A DNA stretch of 64,000 nt from Strongylocentrotus purpuratus (GCF_000002235.5 NW_022145604.1:4521577-4585576), one strand, 5' to 3'. Shown: positions 1-9,860, counted from the stretch's first letter. A program made the numbers and translations. Notes: a model not told the origin generated them from the letters alone.

Positions 1-523
1 CCGTTATAAAATACCTCAAACCCCTGAGCTTCATGGGGCTACGCCCCTGGACCCTACGCCAATTTACACTCCACTCGCTTCGTTCGCTTTGCTCTACCTG
101 ATCGAAAATACTTTAGCCCACCCCCCCCCCCTACTTTGAAAAACGTTCCGCGGGGCCTGCATGTACCATGTAAGAGTGGGGGTGCAGATTTTTTTTTCTT
201 CCCCCCCCCCCTAAAAAAAAAGAAGGTTTTTGCTCATTACGCCACTGCTCCCCCGTCCCTCGGATTTCGTCCCCCCGGTCATCAAGAGAAATCGCCGCCC
301 CTGTTCTTTAGGGAGTGTATCAAACTATGAGAGGGCTGGGTATTTTAGGGGGAAAAGAAAAATGTCTTGAAATGTCATGGGGAAAACGCAATTATTATTT
401 CTTGCTAAATTCAAAGTCAGCCTACAAGATTTTAAAGCATTTCAAAATAACTAGTTAAGGGGTGACATGAGTGCTACTAAGCAATTACATGTGATATTTT
501 TTCTTTCCTTTCCATATAATCAG

Positions 524-608
524 TTTCAACATTGGACCAGTAGGATTCAATGAAGAACTTCAGATTGAGCTAGAAGTGACGTGTGAATGCGATTGTCAGG
601 GATTAGAG
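524..608 (+). CDS. Gene A exon: end of hybrid domain / start of I-EGF1
   Basis: Acceptor cag at 521-523 and donor gtaagt at 609. The first base completes a codon from the previous exon; the exon then reads [18 protein letters not shown] followed by TCECDC. This matches the conserved vertebrate stretch IKPLGFTEEVEV...CECEC at the hybrid/I-EGF1 border. It ends on a whole codon (GLE). Confidence 0.93.
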
Positions 609-3600
609 GTAAGTAAAGGCTACTGTGAAACATTCATCCACTGCATTCACACCTCTTCCCCCCCCCTCCCCTTTCGCAATGGAAGTTGAGTTCTGGTAGG
701 AAAAAAAATGGAAAACAGTTTAATATGGTTCTCTTTCTTTTTAGTTTTGAAGAATATAAAAGAAAGATCCTCTGAAAAGGACTGATTTTTCAAATATTCC
801 TTTTTGTTTGCAACAAAAGTTGCGTTTTGGTGAAGGTGAAGAAAAAAACTTTATTGGCTTTTATTTCATTTTTGTTTAAGCTTGGAATAATATTATAACA
901 GAAAAATCCCCTGAAAATCAAAAATGATTGCTTTGCAAATCCCCTCGTATTCAAAATATGTCGAGAAATAGCTGAAGAGTTTAGCCCACAGATAATGACA
1001 CATATAGGCCTATATGTAGTCCCTCATATCCATATTTATGTGCAAGCTAGTCCAATTTAAAAAAAATATTTTGATGATTCCAAAGCTACATAGTGTGCAT
1101 CAATAATCATGTCTTGCATGATCAACCTTTCCCATTTTTTTCCAGACAGTTCAGAAGTAAGCAACAATATCGAAAACGTGTATTATGTTTAGAATGTGAA
1201 CAGGACCACAATTTACATACATTTTCTTATTGACATCACTTGTCCTTTCACATTTGATAGGAAGCTAACAGCACTGTTTGCAGCAGTGGTAACGGGACGT
1301 TGGTGTGTGGTGAGTGTGATTGCAACCCTGGACGGTACGGAGTCAAGTGTGAATGCAGCGGTAATGAAATCAACATGGAGAGCACGGATCCATCCCCATG
1401 CAGAACGTTAGTATTATCTATGGTACCCCCAAGTAGCAAATTTCAAGTGAAATCAATGAAATGAAACCATTCATAAAATTATGGGTTCAAATTGAACAAT
1501 TTTTCTTCTTCCATTGGGAAACACTGATAATGTAATTTTATTGCTACAATGTTATATTCAAAGATCATGCATATGAACGTAATGTACATGGATCAAGAGA
1601 AAGGGAGAGAGACAGAGAGAGACAGAGACGAGAGGGGGGGGGGACAAGAAAAAAAATCAAACAATAATTCTGAAAGGTCTATAGCTCACTGTATGTTTTT
1701 GATTAATATATTTAAAAAAAGAAATTGTCGGGTGAGGAGGCATGTTTTAACATAGTTACTTTGAAATGGTCCAGAGTTTATTATTGTAATTATTGTTATT
1801 ATTATCATTATTGTTATATTTATTGTGATAATCATTATCATCATTATTATAATTATCATTATTATCCAGGGACAACACAACACGAACTTGTTCTGGACGT
1901 GGAGAATGCATCTGTGGGAAATGTGTCTGTGACAACACTGGGGTAAGCTATAAAAACCATACTCTTTTAATGTATCTTAGATATCAATATGATGCATAAA
2001 TGGAAAGTTAAGATCATTATAATCATAATCATATCTAAGACATTGGATTATAATCGACTTATAGATGTTGGATTATCACGATTTAAATTAGTTTATTGTA
2101 GCTTGATCTTACATTGATAAAATGTCCGAGTGATTATTGTAAAATGTTTCATATGCCTGATTTTGCATTTTACTGCTCTCTGTTCTTGATATTGTATTAT
2201 CATTTTATTTAATGTCTTTATTTTTTACTACGCATGTAAATAAGTTTCCATTTGTGATTTGTGGATAATAATTACTGTAATGAACAATTGGATTAAATGG
2301 CAAATGGCATAATGCAGTAACGTTATTATGTATTTTCTGCAGATTCTCAGACCCACTTCAACTTTTAACATGATACTTGGGTACCATTTTAATGAATATC
2401 TAACACTTTGTAAAAACGTGTCTGTATTGTTATCATTATTTTTAGTGTTAATATCTATGTCATTATTATTATCATTATTATTATTATTGTCATTATTAGC
2501 CATGTATTTTCATATTTTCAGAACCCTGGTGAGGTTATCTCTGGACAATTCTGTGAATGTGATAACTTCAACTGTCCCTACAGCCGAGGATTGCGTTGTG
2601 GAGGTATTTATTCCCACCTCCAATTCGCTGAAAACTTTTTTTTTAAGTTCTCAGTCGAAATTTTCCGACTTTCTTGTTGCCCTTTTAGGCAAGACCTTAA
2701 CCTACATTTGACACTCTCAACCCAGGTGTAGTACGAAGGTACTCATAATTGAATTCTTTTTTCAGGGTATCATGGTAGCTAGGCTGAAAGCTAGGTTAAA
2801 TTGTCTCAGGGCACCTTGAAAATCTCCTGGGATTGAAGAAATACAAGCTATTATTATTATTATTATTATTATAATTATTATTATTATTAACTAATGTGTT
2901 ATTATTGTTTAAAGCATTTTGTATTTAAAAAAAAATGTATTTCATGTTTGATTGATCCTTTCCATTTTAAATTAAACATCACAAAGTATCAACATAGAAT
3001 ATGCTGTATTTTGTTTTTTAGCACTACTAGAACCAACACTTTTTCTTTAAAAAAACACACATTAAATTTTTGTTTTGTTCGTAGGGCCTGACCAAGGAAT
3101 GTGTGTCTGTGACGTAGCTACAAGACAACCTAAGTGCCAATGCAACCCCGGCTTCGAGGGCGATAGTTGTGATTGCCCAACACGAAAAGACATGTGTCGG
3201 GCCAGCAATGGAGTAAGTCATCATTTATCGTAGATGGAAGGTTATTCGTTTTAATTATGTATTGATTGTTAGATAGAGCGATCCCTGTAATATTTGAACT
3301 GATACTTGGATATTTGAACAATTCAGGACGTGTTATGTGATTTAGTAATTATCCAATATATAGATGGATGAATTCAATAACCCACCTAATTATCCTTCAT
3401 CAGATCAATCACCAACCAGCCCAACAATTGTTCATACGATTAAGTAATTCATAAACTAAATATTTTGTTAATACCCAAGGATCATTTTGAATTCAAATTG
3501 ATATCAATGCTGTATCTTTGGTTATATCACTGAGGTATCTCTAACTTGACTATTGTTACATAATGGTATTACTGTGGTATCACTTTCATTTCACTGTGAT

Positions 3601-5648
3601 TTTGCAATGGTTTCACTGTGGTTTCAGCATGATATTAGGCATCAATGAGGTATCACTGTGGTACCACTGTGGTATCACCAAGGTTTCACTGTGGTATTAC
3701 TGTGGTATCACTGTGGTATCAATGTGGTGCCACTATGGTATCATTGTGGCGTCCCTGTATTATCACTGTGGTATCACTGAGATATCAGTGTGGTTCACTG
3801 AGATATCAGTGTGGTATCAATGAGATATCACTGTGGCATCACTGAGATATCACTGTGGTATCACTGGAATCACTGTGGTATCACTATGTTATCACTGAGG
3901 TATCACTATGGTATCGATGTGGGGCCACTATGGTATTATTGTGGCGTCTCTGTGGTAACACTGTGGTATCACTGTAGTATCAGTGCGGTTCACTGAGATA
4001 CCACTGTGGTATCACTGGTACCACAGTGGTATCATTGTGGTATCACTATGGTATCACTGAGGTTTCACTGTGGTATCACTGGTATCACTTGAATCACTGT
4101 GGTATCACTGAGATGTCATTGTGGTTTACTGTGGTATTGCGGTGGTTTTTACTGTGGTATCACTATGGTATCATTATGGTATCAGTGTTACATCACTATA
4201 GTATCACTGGGGTAACACTGTAGTATCAGTATGGTATCACTGGGTGTTTTACTATGGTATCACTCTGGTGTAACTGTGGCATGACTGAGTTATCACTATG
4301 GTGCCATTGTGGCATCACTGTTGTTACACTGAGGTATCACTGAGGTTTTATATTGTGATGAAAATTTCCTCAATAACATTCTCTTCTTTCATTACAGTTG
4401 GAATGTAACGCGCACGGAACCTGTGTGTGCGGTGCCTGCGAGTGTTTTGCGGACTCACAGTTCCAGGGAAAAACGTGTGAGAAATGCCCTGTAAGTTTGT
4501 GTTGATAAATGTTGTTGCTAAGTCCTATTAGATATGAATAGAATGCATGGGGACATAACTTTTCTATTAAATAGGCAAGATCTGAAAGCAAACATCTGGA
4601 ATTATGCCATGGTTACCTTCTTTTGTAATAATGACGATAATGTTATAATGGTACTTATATTAGTTGAATAAAATACTCGTTAAATTACTACTGAACTGAG
4701 CTCCAAAATGAGCTTCGAGTGTCGATAGAGATTTATGGTGTAAAACGATACGATATATCTTCAATTTCTTTTCACATAGAACATTTTAAGCCATCTTTCA
4801 ATGTATCTTTGATAGAAATATCAATGCTTAAAGAGTTTAAGCGATTCAATAAAATTATATCATTTTGTATTGAACTAAGTATGATTTGAAAGCTTTTTCT
4901 TGAATACGAAAGTAAATCTTACATTTTGAATAAAACTTACTTTTTGTTCCCTCATGACAGACATGTGCATTTGGAATTTGTCACATACACCGAGATTGTG
5001 TCGAGTGTACAGTGTTTGGAACAGGCAGGCTAACACCCGAACAGTGCGATATGTGCACAGTCAACATAATCAATGTTACAAGTATTGACGAGTGTAAGTA
5101 ACTATGATGAGTGCTGATTAGTTAATGCATGCGTGTAGTGTAAGAGTTAATTTGTTTGTATATGACACGTTACCACGTGAAAGTGCAGCATGCGTAGTAC
5201 AAGTATAATCGACATACCCAATGTTTAAGATGTATGATAACAATTGGGTTTCCTTTTTGCCCAGTAGATTATTAGTCAATTATAAAATTGTAAAATGATT
5301 GCAGATCAGTTCTGCATCATTAATTCTTTTTTTCGCTAAAGAACTATTTACATGTATCAAATATTATTTATCTCTTATTTATATTTGTCATTACAGATAC
5401 GGAAGACAACCCCAAATGTAACTTTCCACTGAGCGACGACTGCACTTTTCAGTTTGTTGTTGTCTCGGAGAACGAAACAGTCACTGTATATGTTGAGGGG
5501 GCACAAAGTAAGTACATACACTGTACACATGTATAAAGTGTCAAAAAATAGAAGTTATAAGTTAATACAAGAGATAGTTAAGTTCCAAGAGACAGAGGAG
5601 TGACAGGTGGAGAGACATATATAGAGAGATGAAAGAGAGAGAGTGAGT

Positions 5649-5700
<52 letters not shown>

Positions 5701-6055
5701 GACAGAGAGGGTGAGAGAAAGGGAGAGAGAGTGGGATGAAGACAGAAATATACAGACAGACAGAGATTGAGAGTAGGAAAGGAGCGATTTGAAGTAGGGA
5801 GAAAATGTGGGTTTGTGTGCATGTTTGTGTGCGTGCGTGCTTGAGCTTGAGCTTGAGCTTGAGAGAGAGAGAAAAGGAAAGAGTAAGGGAGAGAGAGATA
5901 GAGAGAGTGGAGGGGGGAGTACCAGTTGATCCATGCACTGTCCCATGCAGGGGCGTACGCAGGATTTTTTCAGGGGGGGGGGGGTTTTAAAATCGGGCCC
6001 AAAATATTTTGCTCCCGAAAAATTTAAAATCTCGCCGGCCGAAAGGTCGTTCAGT

Positions 6056-6105
<50 letters not shown>

Positions 6106-8066
6106 AAGCGGACACTTTTTTTTGTTTTGGTCTCGAAATTTGAAAATTTGACATTTTTCTTCGTTGGGGGGGGGGGGTAAGGTCACCTTTTTTAGGTTAG
6201 CCGTGGGCATATTTTTTTTATTTTATTTTTTTTTTAAATAATAATTTAAAAAAAAAATTAAAAAAATCCAAGGGGGGGGGAGGGGGGGGGGGGGGTTCTG
6301 GGTTTTTTAGGGGGGTTTACACACAAAAAAAATACCTAAGGGGGGGTTTGAACCCCCAAAACCCCCCCTACGTACGCCCCTGGTCCCATGTACCATATCC
6401 CTTCATTTGATTTACAAAAACCCTCATCTTCATCCTCATCGAACAGCATGCATCGAACCGGTGGGCAAGCCAACGCTGTCGGTGGAAGAAATCAGATGGA
6501 TCGTCATCGGAATCATCCTCGGCATCGTGCTGATCGGGATGATCCTGGTCTGCGCCTGGAGGTTATACACCTACGTCCAGGATAAGAGAGAGTATGCACA
6601 GTGGGAGAACGACTGCAAGAAAGCCCAATGGGATCAGGTAAGGCTCGAATCCTTGTCCCTCTTTGCTTTATCGCCCCACTGCACTTCTTATAGCTACTTG
6701 CGCCCTCTATATAACAAACAATGCCTAATCGGTGACCGTTGGTCCCTCATGATCCCCCTTTTCTTATGTTAATTGAGAGCTGATTTGATGAGATAACCAC
6801 CTGTCAATGACCTTGCAGGGAGGTCTAATCCCCCTGGCCAAACTAGTACAGACGGGCTTTAAGCCATTAGCGCACAAAACGTGATTTGCTGGCGAAGGAC
6901 TACGCAGTCTTTGACTCGTCTTATATTTAATCCCTGATAAACATGATAAACATAAGTGCCATTTGCCTGACGCATACGACTGCGTCAACGATGCCATAGT
7001 CTATAAAACCTCATTTCTTGGCTGTGGAATGTGAAAGGGCCATTTTAGATGTTAACTTTGGACTGCGGCAGCGACCAGCGCGGTCTTTTTCACGTCATGT
7101 AACGCCCGTCACACACCAGGTGACACATTCACTGATTTCGGACTGGGTAGGCAACTACAACTGGTGCGTTCCTTAACAAAATGTTATGGCTATATTGAGC
7201 ATTAATACAAATTTTGCTGACTTGGGACTGTGTCATGGACTAGCGCAATCTTTGACACGTGATGGGGTGCTCGTGTTCCCCTAAATAACTCTCCATTGTA
7301 CTAATATCATTTGGCAAGACATTATGCTACATTTGCCACACTCGACCCAGGTGATTTTAATGGGTACCTTGCAGGAATTAATTCCTTGAAATTTTAGAGT
7401 GCCATAATGGCAGCCACACTGAAGCCGGAGTATTAATAATTTGTGCAGAGCCAGGAGTGTCTAGTCTGACAGACATGAGCGCTATATATAAGAACCCACT
7501 ATTATTATTTTTATTGATATTATTATAACGATTATTATTATTATTGTCTTTATCTCTCTCACATTCGTGTTGGACGAAGGCGAAGTGTAGTAGATATACA
7601 GAAGCCTTCTCATACAATTCTTCTCAAAAGTATTGATGCGTTTTTCCATCTCTGCATTCTGTGTCTTTTTTTTTCACCACCATATAGAAAGACTTTAACC
7701 CATTCTCTCAACAGGCTCAGTCTAGCTGTCAGTGTGATGTTCCTATCATTCCAAAATGGTTTCAGACGTGCAAGAGCAGATGCGGCAAAAGCAATTCTGG
7801 TTTTGACTTCCAGAGCAGATTTAGCATCATCTGTGATAGTCTGTTGACCCTTCATATTTGAATTGATCAACGGTTGCAAGTTCTCTTCCAATTTTAATTG
7901 TTGTATGTGAATGAATGAATGTATAACCTCACTGTGTTACCCGCCACGGTGCAACACATTGAGATACCCCATCTTTTATATTTTCTTCCTTTGTATCTTC
8001 CAGAGTGATAATCCCATCTACAAGTCATCAACGACGACATTCAAGAATCCAACATATGGCAAATAA
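524..8066 (+). CDS. Integrin beta subunit, gene A (3' part; upstream exons outside the window)
   Basis: Type I membrane receptor subunit that pairs with an integrin alpha chain at the cell surface. I read nine consecutive internal exons plus alternative last exons: 524-608, 1261-1406, 1870-1942, 2522-2603, 3085-3212, 4398-4490, 4961-5093, 5397-5507, 6447-6637, then 8004-8066 or 8219-8281 or 8402-8473. Exon phases join without a stop. Visible in order: end of the hybrid domain with CECDC, four cysteine-rich I-EGF modules ([28 protein letters not shown]), a beta-tail domain, a transmembrane helix ([19 protein letters not shown]), a membrane-proximal QDKRE element (vertebrate HDRRE), and a short tail ending NPTYGK. 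The N-terminal PSI, beta-I and most of the hybrid domain must lie left of position 1. The integrin beta assignment is certain; the orthology class is not. Confidence 0.95.
1261..1406 (+). CDS. Gene A exon: I-EGF1
   Basis: Acceptor tag at 1258-1260, donor gttagt at 1407. It reads from [20 protein letters not shown] to SPCRT and includes the [17 protein letters not shown] cysteine pattern of an integrin EGF module. Phase 0 in; two bases of a split codon (AC) carry over to the next exon. The donor is the slightly unusual GTTAGT. Confidence 0.93.
1870..1942 (+). CDS. Gene A exon: I-EGF2, first half
   Basis: Acceptor cag ending at 1869, donor gtaagc at 1943. One base completes Thr, then [20 protein letters not shown] and [18 protein letters not shown] is the I-EGF2 signature. 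It ends in phase 0. The intron before it has an ATT/ATC-rich stretch. Confidence 0.93.
2522..2603 (+). CDS. Gene A exon: I-EGF2 end / I-EGF3 start
   Basis: Acceptor ttcag ending at 2521, donor gtattt at 2604. It reads [18 protein letters not shown] and then [18 protein letters not shown] is nearly invariant in integrin beta chains. The last base starts a split Gly codon. The donor gtattt is weak. Confidence 0.93.
2690..2890 (+). repeat. SINE 3' part in a gene A intron
   Basis: Contains the ordered blocks ggcaagacctt, acactctcaacccaggtg, ggtac, then a body ending in a (TTA)n tail at about 2850-2890. The same order is seen at 7312-7545 and 31752-32990. The tRNA-derived head is not visible, so this is a truncated copy or an intron segment of common origin. 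Confidence 0.5.
3085..3212 (+). CDS. Gene A exon: I-EGF3
   Basis: Acceptor gtag ending at 3084, donor gtaagt at 3213. Two bases complete Gly, then [17 protein letters not shown] and GDSCDC through to MCRASNG. CxCNPxFxGxxCDC and the terminal ASNG match vertebrate I-EGF3. Ends in phase 0. Confidence 0.93.
3561..4350 (+). repeat. 12-bp minisatellite in a gene A intron
   Basis: About 790 bp of a degenerate 12-bp unit, best read as GGTATCACTGTG, with substitutions and some units of other lengths. Because the period is a multiple of three, all three + frames stay open and give WYHCG-type peptides; these are not genes. Confidence 0.9.
4398..4490 (+). CDS. Gene A exon: I-EGF4
   Basis: Acceptor attacag ending at 4397, donor gtaagt at 4491. 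It is exactly 31 codons, phase 0 at both ends: [16 protein letters not shown], then [15 protein letters not shown]. This matches vertebrate GICECGVCKC...FQGQTCEMC. Confidence 0.94.
4961..5093 (+). CDS. Gene A exon: I-EGF4 end / beta-tail domain start
   Basis: Acceptor gacag ending at 4960, donor gtaagt at 5094. It reads [20 protein letters not shown] and continues to NVTSIDE plus one base. The CxxxC...CVxC pattern and an N-glycosylation site (NVT) fit the beta-tail domain. Confidence 0.92.
5397..5507 (+). CDS. Gene A exon: beta-tail domain
   Basis: Acceptor ttacag ending at 5396, donor gtaagt at 5508. It reads [28 protein letters not shown] and EGAQ plus one base. DDC-x-F-x-F/Y matches vertebrate VDDCWFYFTY. 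One NET glycosylation sequon. Confidence 0.92.
5594..5926 (+). repeat. GA-rich simple repeat
   Basis: Interrupted (GA)n and (GAGA/GACA) tract in a gene A intron, with a pure stretch at about 5654-5696. Long low-complexity Ser/Leu-rich ORFs on the minus strand here are artefacts of the repeat. Confidence 0.9.
5940..6390. mobile_element. hAT-type MITE with perfect 8-bp target-site duplication
   Basis: Inverted ends CAGGGGCGTACG (5948-5959) and CGTACGCCCCTG (6371-6382) are flanked by the direct repeat GTCCCATG (5940-5947 and 6383-6390). An 8-bp duplication and CAGGGGCG-type ends are typical of hAT transposons. No transposase remains. The interior is mostly G runs, including 49 consecutive G at 6056-6104. 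The right flank lies 56 bp before the transmembrane-exon acceptor of gene A. Confidence 0.9.
6447..6637 (+). CDS. Gene A exon: transmembrane helix and membrane-proximal tail
   Basis: Acceptor gaacag ending at 6446, donor gtaagg at 6638. Two bases complete Thr, then 63 codons: [17 protein letters not shown], a hydrophobic helix ([19 protein letters not shown]), [18 protein letters not shown] and [18 protein letters not shown] corresponds to vertebrate HDRRE(F/Y)AKFE, where talin and the alpha tail bind. It ends in phase 0 after WDQ, the same splice position at which vertebrate ITGB1 switches tail exons. Confidence 0.95.
6675..6840 (+). repeat. Interspersed repeat family R1, copy 1
   Basis: Starts CCCACTGCAC, contains tagctacttgcgccctctat and ggtgacc.ttggtcc, ends ggtctaatcccc. 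Close copies at 37237-37418 (+) and 55641-55812 (-). No coding capacity; no TIR seen. Confidence 0.75.
7312..7545 (+). repeat. SINE 3' part with AT-rich tail
   Basis: Reads ggcaagacattatgctacat, ccacactcgacccaggtg, atgggtaccttgcagg, then gagcgctatatataagaacc followed by ATT repeats. This is the same order of blocks as in the full SINE at 31752. It sits in the last intron of gene A; 6841-7311 otherwise holds nothing I recognise. Confidence 0.6.
7610..7880 (-). pseudogene. LINE reverse-transcriptase C-terminal fragment (decayed)
   Basis: On the minus strand the peptide [37 protein letters not shown] and [13 protein letters not shown] matches the thumb/C-terminal region of non-LTR reverse transcriptases (typical form: T.D.....IK.RIA.AK.A...L..IW....IS...K..L......LYG). 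A frameshift follows: the continuation [20 protein letters not shown] is in another frame, then ATT repeats. It is a dead fragment in a gene A intron, not a host exon. A second C-terminal fragment of the same general type lies at 59757-59943. Confidence 0.75.
8004..8066 (+). CDS. Gene A terminal exon version 1: NPIY/NPTY tail
   Basis: Acceptor with a strong pyrimidine tract (tttcttcctttgtatcttccag) ending at 8003. In phase 0 after WDQ it encodes [20 protein letters not shown] and stop TAA. Both NPxY motifs are canonical, with a Ser/Thr cluster between them, close to the vertebrate beta-1 tail (NPIY...NPKY). These motifs bind PTB domains of talin and kindlin. Taken as the default tail because it is the first and most conventional. 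Confidence 0.95.
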   Translation, partial: SDNPIYKSSTTTFKNPTYGK

Positions 8067-8218
8067 CGTACACTCCTATGTCTGCAATGGGATACCAATC
8101 TCCTTATTTATATTACTGGCTATAAAGAAGATAGCGTACTCGCACTGTACACGGGTATCAAACAAGACATCTGCTATTACTGAACTATTTTCTTGTTTAT
8201 TTTGTCCTTATCTTACAG

Positions 8219-8281
8219 AAAGAGAATCCTCTATTCAAATCCTCATCTACCAGGTTTGAAAACCCAATGTTTGGGCATTAA
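8219..8281 (+). CDS. Gene A alternative terminal exon version 2: NPLF/NPMF tail
   Basis: Acceptor in a long pyrimidine tract, tcttacag, ending at 8218. Phase 0 after WDQ gives KENPLFKSSSTRFENPMFGH and stop TAA. It is the same length as version 1 (20 codons), 10 of 20 residues are identical without gaps, and the two motif sites coincide, but both Tyr are Phe. It resembles the vertebrate beta-2 tail (NPLF...NPKF). The stop codon overlaps an AATAAA. No homologous transcript can be checked here; the inference rests on frame, length, motif register and splice sites. Confidence 0.85.
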   Translation, partial: KENPLFKSSSTRFENPMFGH

Positions 8282-8285
8282 TAAA
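8280..8285 (+). promoter_or_regulatory. AATAAA polyadenylation-type signal overlapping the version 2 stop
   Basis: The sequence cattaataaac places AATAAA across the last two bases of the TAA stop of terminal exon 2. If used, it would end the transcript before exon 3; it could therefore influence which tail is made. Use is unproven. Confidence 0.4.
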
Positions 8286-8401
8286 CTTGTTGCTTGGGGG
8301 AAAGTGATTTAAAATGCTTATGGCATAACATGATATAAATCTATGAGTATAATGATTTTAACATTTCTCATGTCTCTGTTTCTGCATATCTTACTTTTCA
8401 G

Positions 8402-8473
8402 CGTACCAATGATATCTATCTTACTCCGATATCTCGTGTTGATAACCCGCTGCATGCAGATAATCAGAAATAA
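8402..8473 (+). CDS. Gene A alternative terminal exon version 3: NDIY/NPLH tail
   Basis: Acceptor tatcttacttttcag ending at 8401, preceded by a good pyrimidine tract. Phase 0 after WDQ gives 23 codons and TAA. The motif sites sit at residues 3-6 (NDIY) and 15-18 (NPLH), the same register as versions 1 and 2, but the first site has lost its Pro and the second its Tyr/Phe. The spacer LTPISRVD is unlike the other two. It would give a tail with weak or altered PTB binding. It could be a functional alternative or a decaying duplicate; the intact frame and acceptor favour function. Confidence 0.75.
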   Translation, partial: RTNDIYLTPISRVDNPLHADNQK

Positions 8474-9586
8474 TTATATTTCTGCTTTCTGGAATTATGC
8501 GTATTTTACTTGGTTTCTATGGTAAATATTTCCAGTTCTTGCTTTGCAAGCTCCTCTTAAGCACAGGCACACTCAGGCACAGTCAAGTTCTCACTTTGAT
8601 TTATTTTATGAGTCACTCTGTACTGCAATACATAAAATTTAACCAGTGAAATGTGTAACTTAAGTATCTCTTTTATTAAAAAAGCAGCAACTGTTATCTC
8701 GTGTTTTAAGGTGAAATTCTTTTTATTTTTGACGGGCGCAAAAGCTTCTTCTATCGGTGGATGTTCCTTCACTTTTCAGTGCTAAAGTTTCTTGTATTTG
8801 GAGATTAAATCTCTAAAAATATGTTCTAACAACGAACGAATGTGACCAGTGACAAAAAGAAATGACAAAGTTGGTTTGAAACAGAAGTATCTTTTTGTAT
8901 GTGTACCGTTCCGCAATTGACAACAACATGTAGTGTGTAAACTGTTTACCTTTCAAGTGGAGCTGGAGTTTACAGATCATAAGTTTATCTGTCTGTGTGC
9001 TTTGTGCAAAATATTGCAGATACATTCAGTCATTTTATGTAATTGTGAAAGGTCAATTGTCACTATTCATTTATTCACATTGGTGCAAATCTAACGCTTT
9101 TCTGCATACAATCAAATTATCAAAACAATAACTAACATGGTGTGTGGATGCATTAACAAGGTGTTGGTATATCTATTTAGAATCCATAACATTGTGTTAA
9201 AGTGATACTGCTAAATACAAACAATTTCAACTAGTTTATGAGTTGAAGGCTAGGTGTATAATTGGTATGACACAAGATCTCACTATGCAAAACTTCTCAC
9301 CTAAACCCAATACCATAAATTTGTGTTTGTGTTACCTCTTTGTTATTAACCCTCTTAGGACTCTGAATCAGAAGTTATAGAGCAAAACAAAAATGGAGAA
9401 TACTTGTCTTGAAAGGGTTAATAACATGGAAGGTAGAGGTTCATTTACTGCACACTTAGAAGAGGCTTTGATATCGAATAATATGTTATAACGATCCTCG
9501 GCTGAACCGTAATTATATTCTTTCTCGACGTGATCAGCGAAATTATGTAGATCTTGAAGGAAAATAGTTAGGGCTTAAAAAAATCC
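8474..9586 (+). other. Probable 3' UTR of gene A and flanking AT-rich DNA
   Basis: No further tail-like exon is found: acceptor-like sites at about 8535 and 8779 lead to peptides without NxxY or to an immediate stop. Weak signal ATTAAA at about 8675. Otherwise unremarkable AT-rich sequence. Confidence 0.5.
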
Positions 9587-9860
9587 AGTTTTTGTGCATA
9601 AGACATCCCACTTTGTAAACCATGTCACAACATTTTAAATCAATTCGATAATTGGATGTACATCCTTCAAAATAATATGAATTTGGTAATTGGATATAAA
9701 TTCTCGGAGATATCTGTAACACACACACTAGTGCTTTTGATTACACATGCCACCAAATTGCTAAATTCATATCATATTGAAGGATGTACATCCAATTTTC
9801 GAATTAATCTAACATTTTGTGTCATGGTTTAAAAAGAGGGATGTCTTATGAACAAAACTT
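9587..9860. mobile_element. Foldback element with ~105-bp inverted arms
   Basis: The left arm (9587 to about 9691) and right arm (about 9752-9860) are imperfect inverted repeats of each other. Shared blocks include cataagacatccc, aaaccatg.cacaa and ttggatgtacatccttcaa. The central loop is about 60 bp. No coding capacity and no clear target duplication. Confidence 0.85.

Noticed and set aside
136..330. ORF with FFFFPPPLKKKK
   Set aside because: Homopolymer-driven reading of a repeat-rich segment (1-310, which looks like a decayed DNA transposon); no domain.
3563..4223. Several overlapping + strand ORFs with repeated WYHCG
   Set aside because: All come from the 12-bp minisatellite, which keeps frames open; they lie in an intron of gene A.
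5578..6210. 210-codon minus-strand ORF rich in Leu/Ser/Pro
   Set aside because: Translation of a GA tract and a G run inside the hAT element.
6407..6772. 121-codon ORF including the transmembrane helix
   Set aside because: Only 6447-6637 is exon; the rest reads through the acceptor and donor.
8536..8800. Fourth and fifth possible tail exons of gene A
   Set aside because: The acceptor at about 8535 gives no NxxY-type motif, and the one at about 8779 meets a stop at the second codon.
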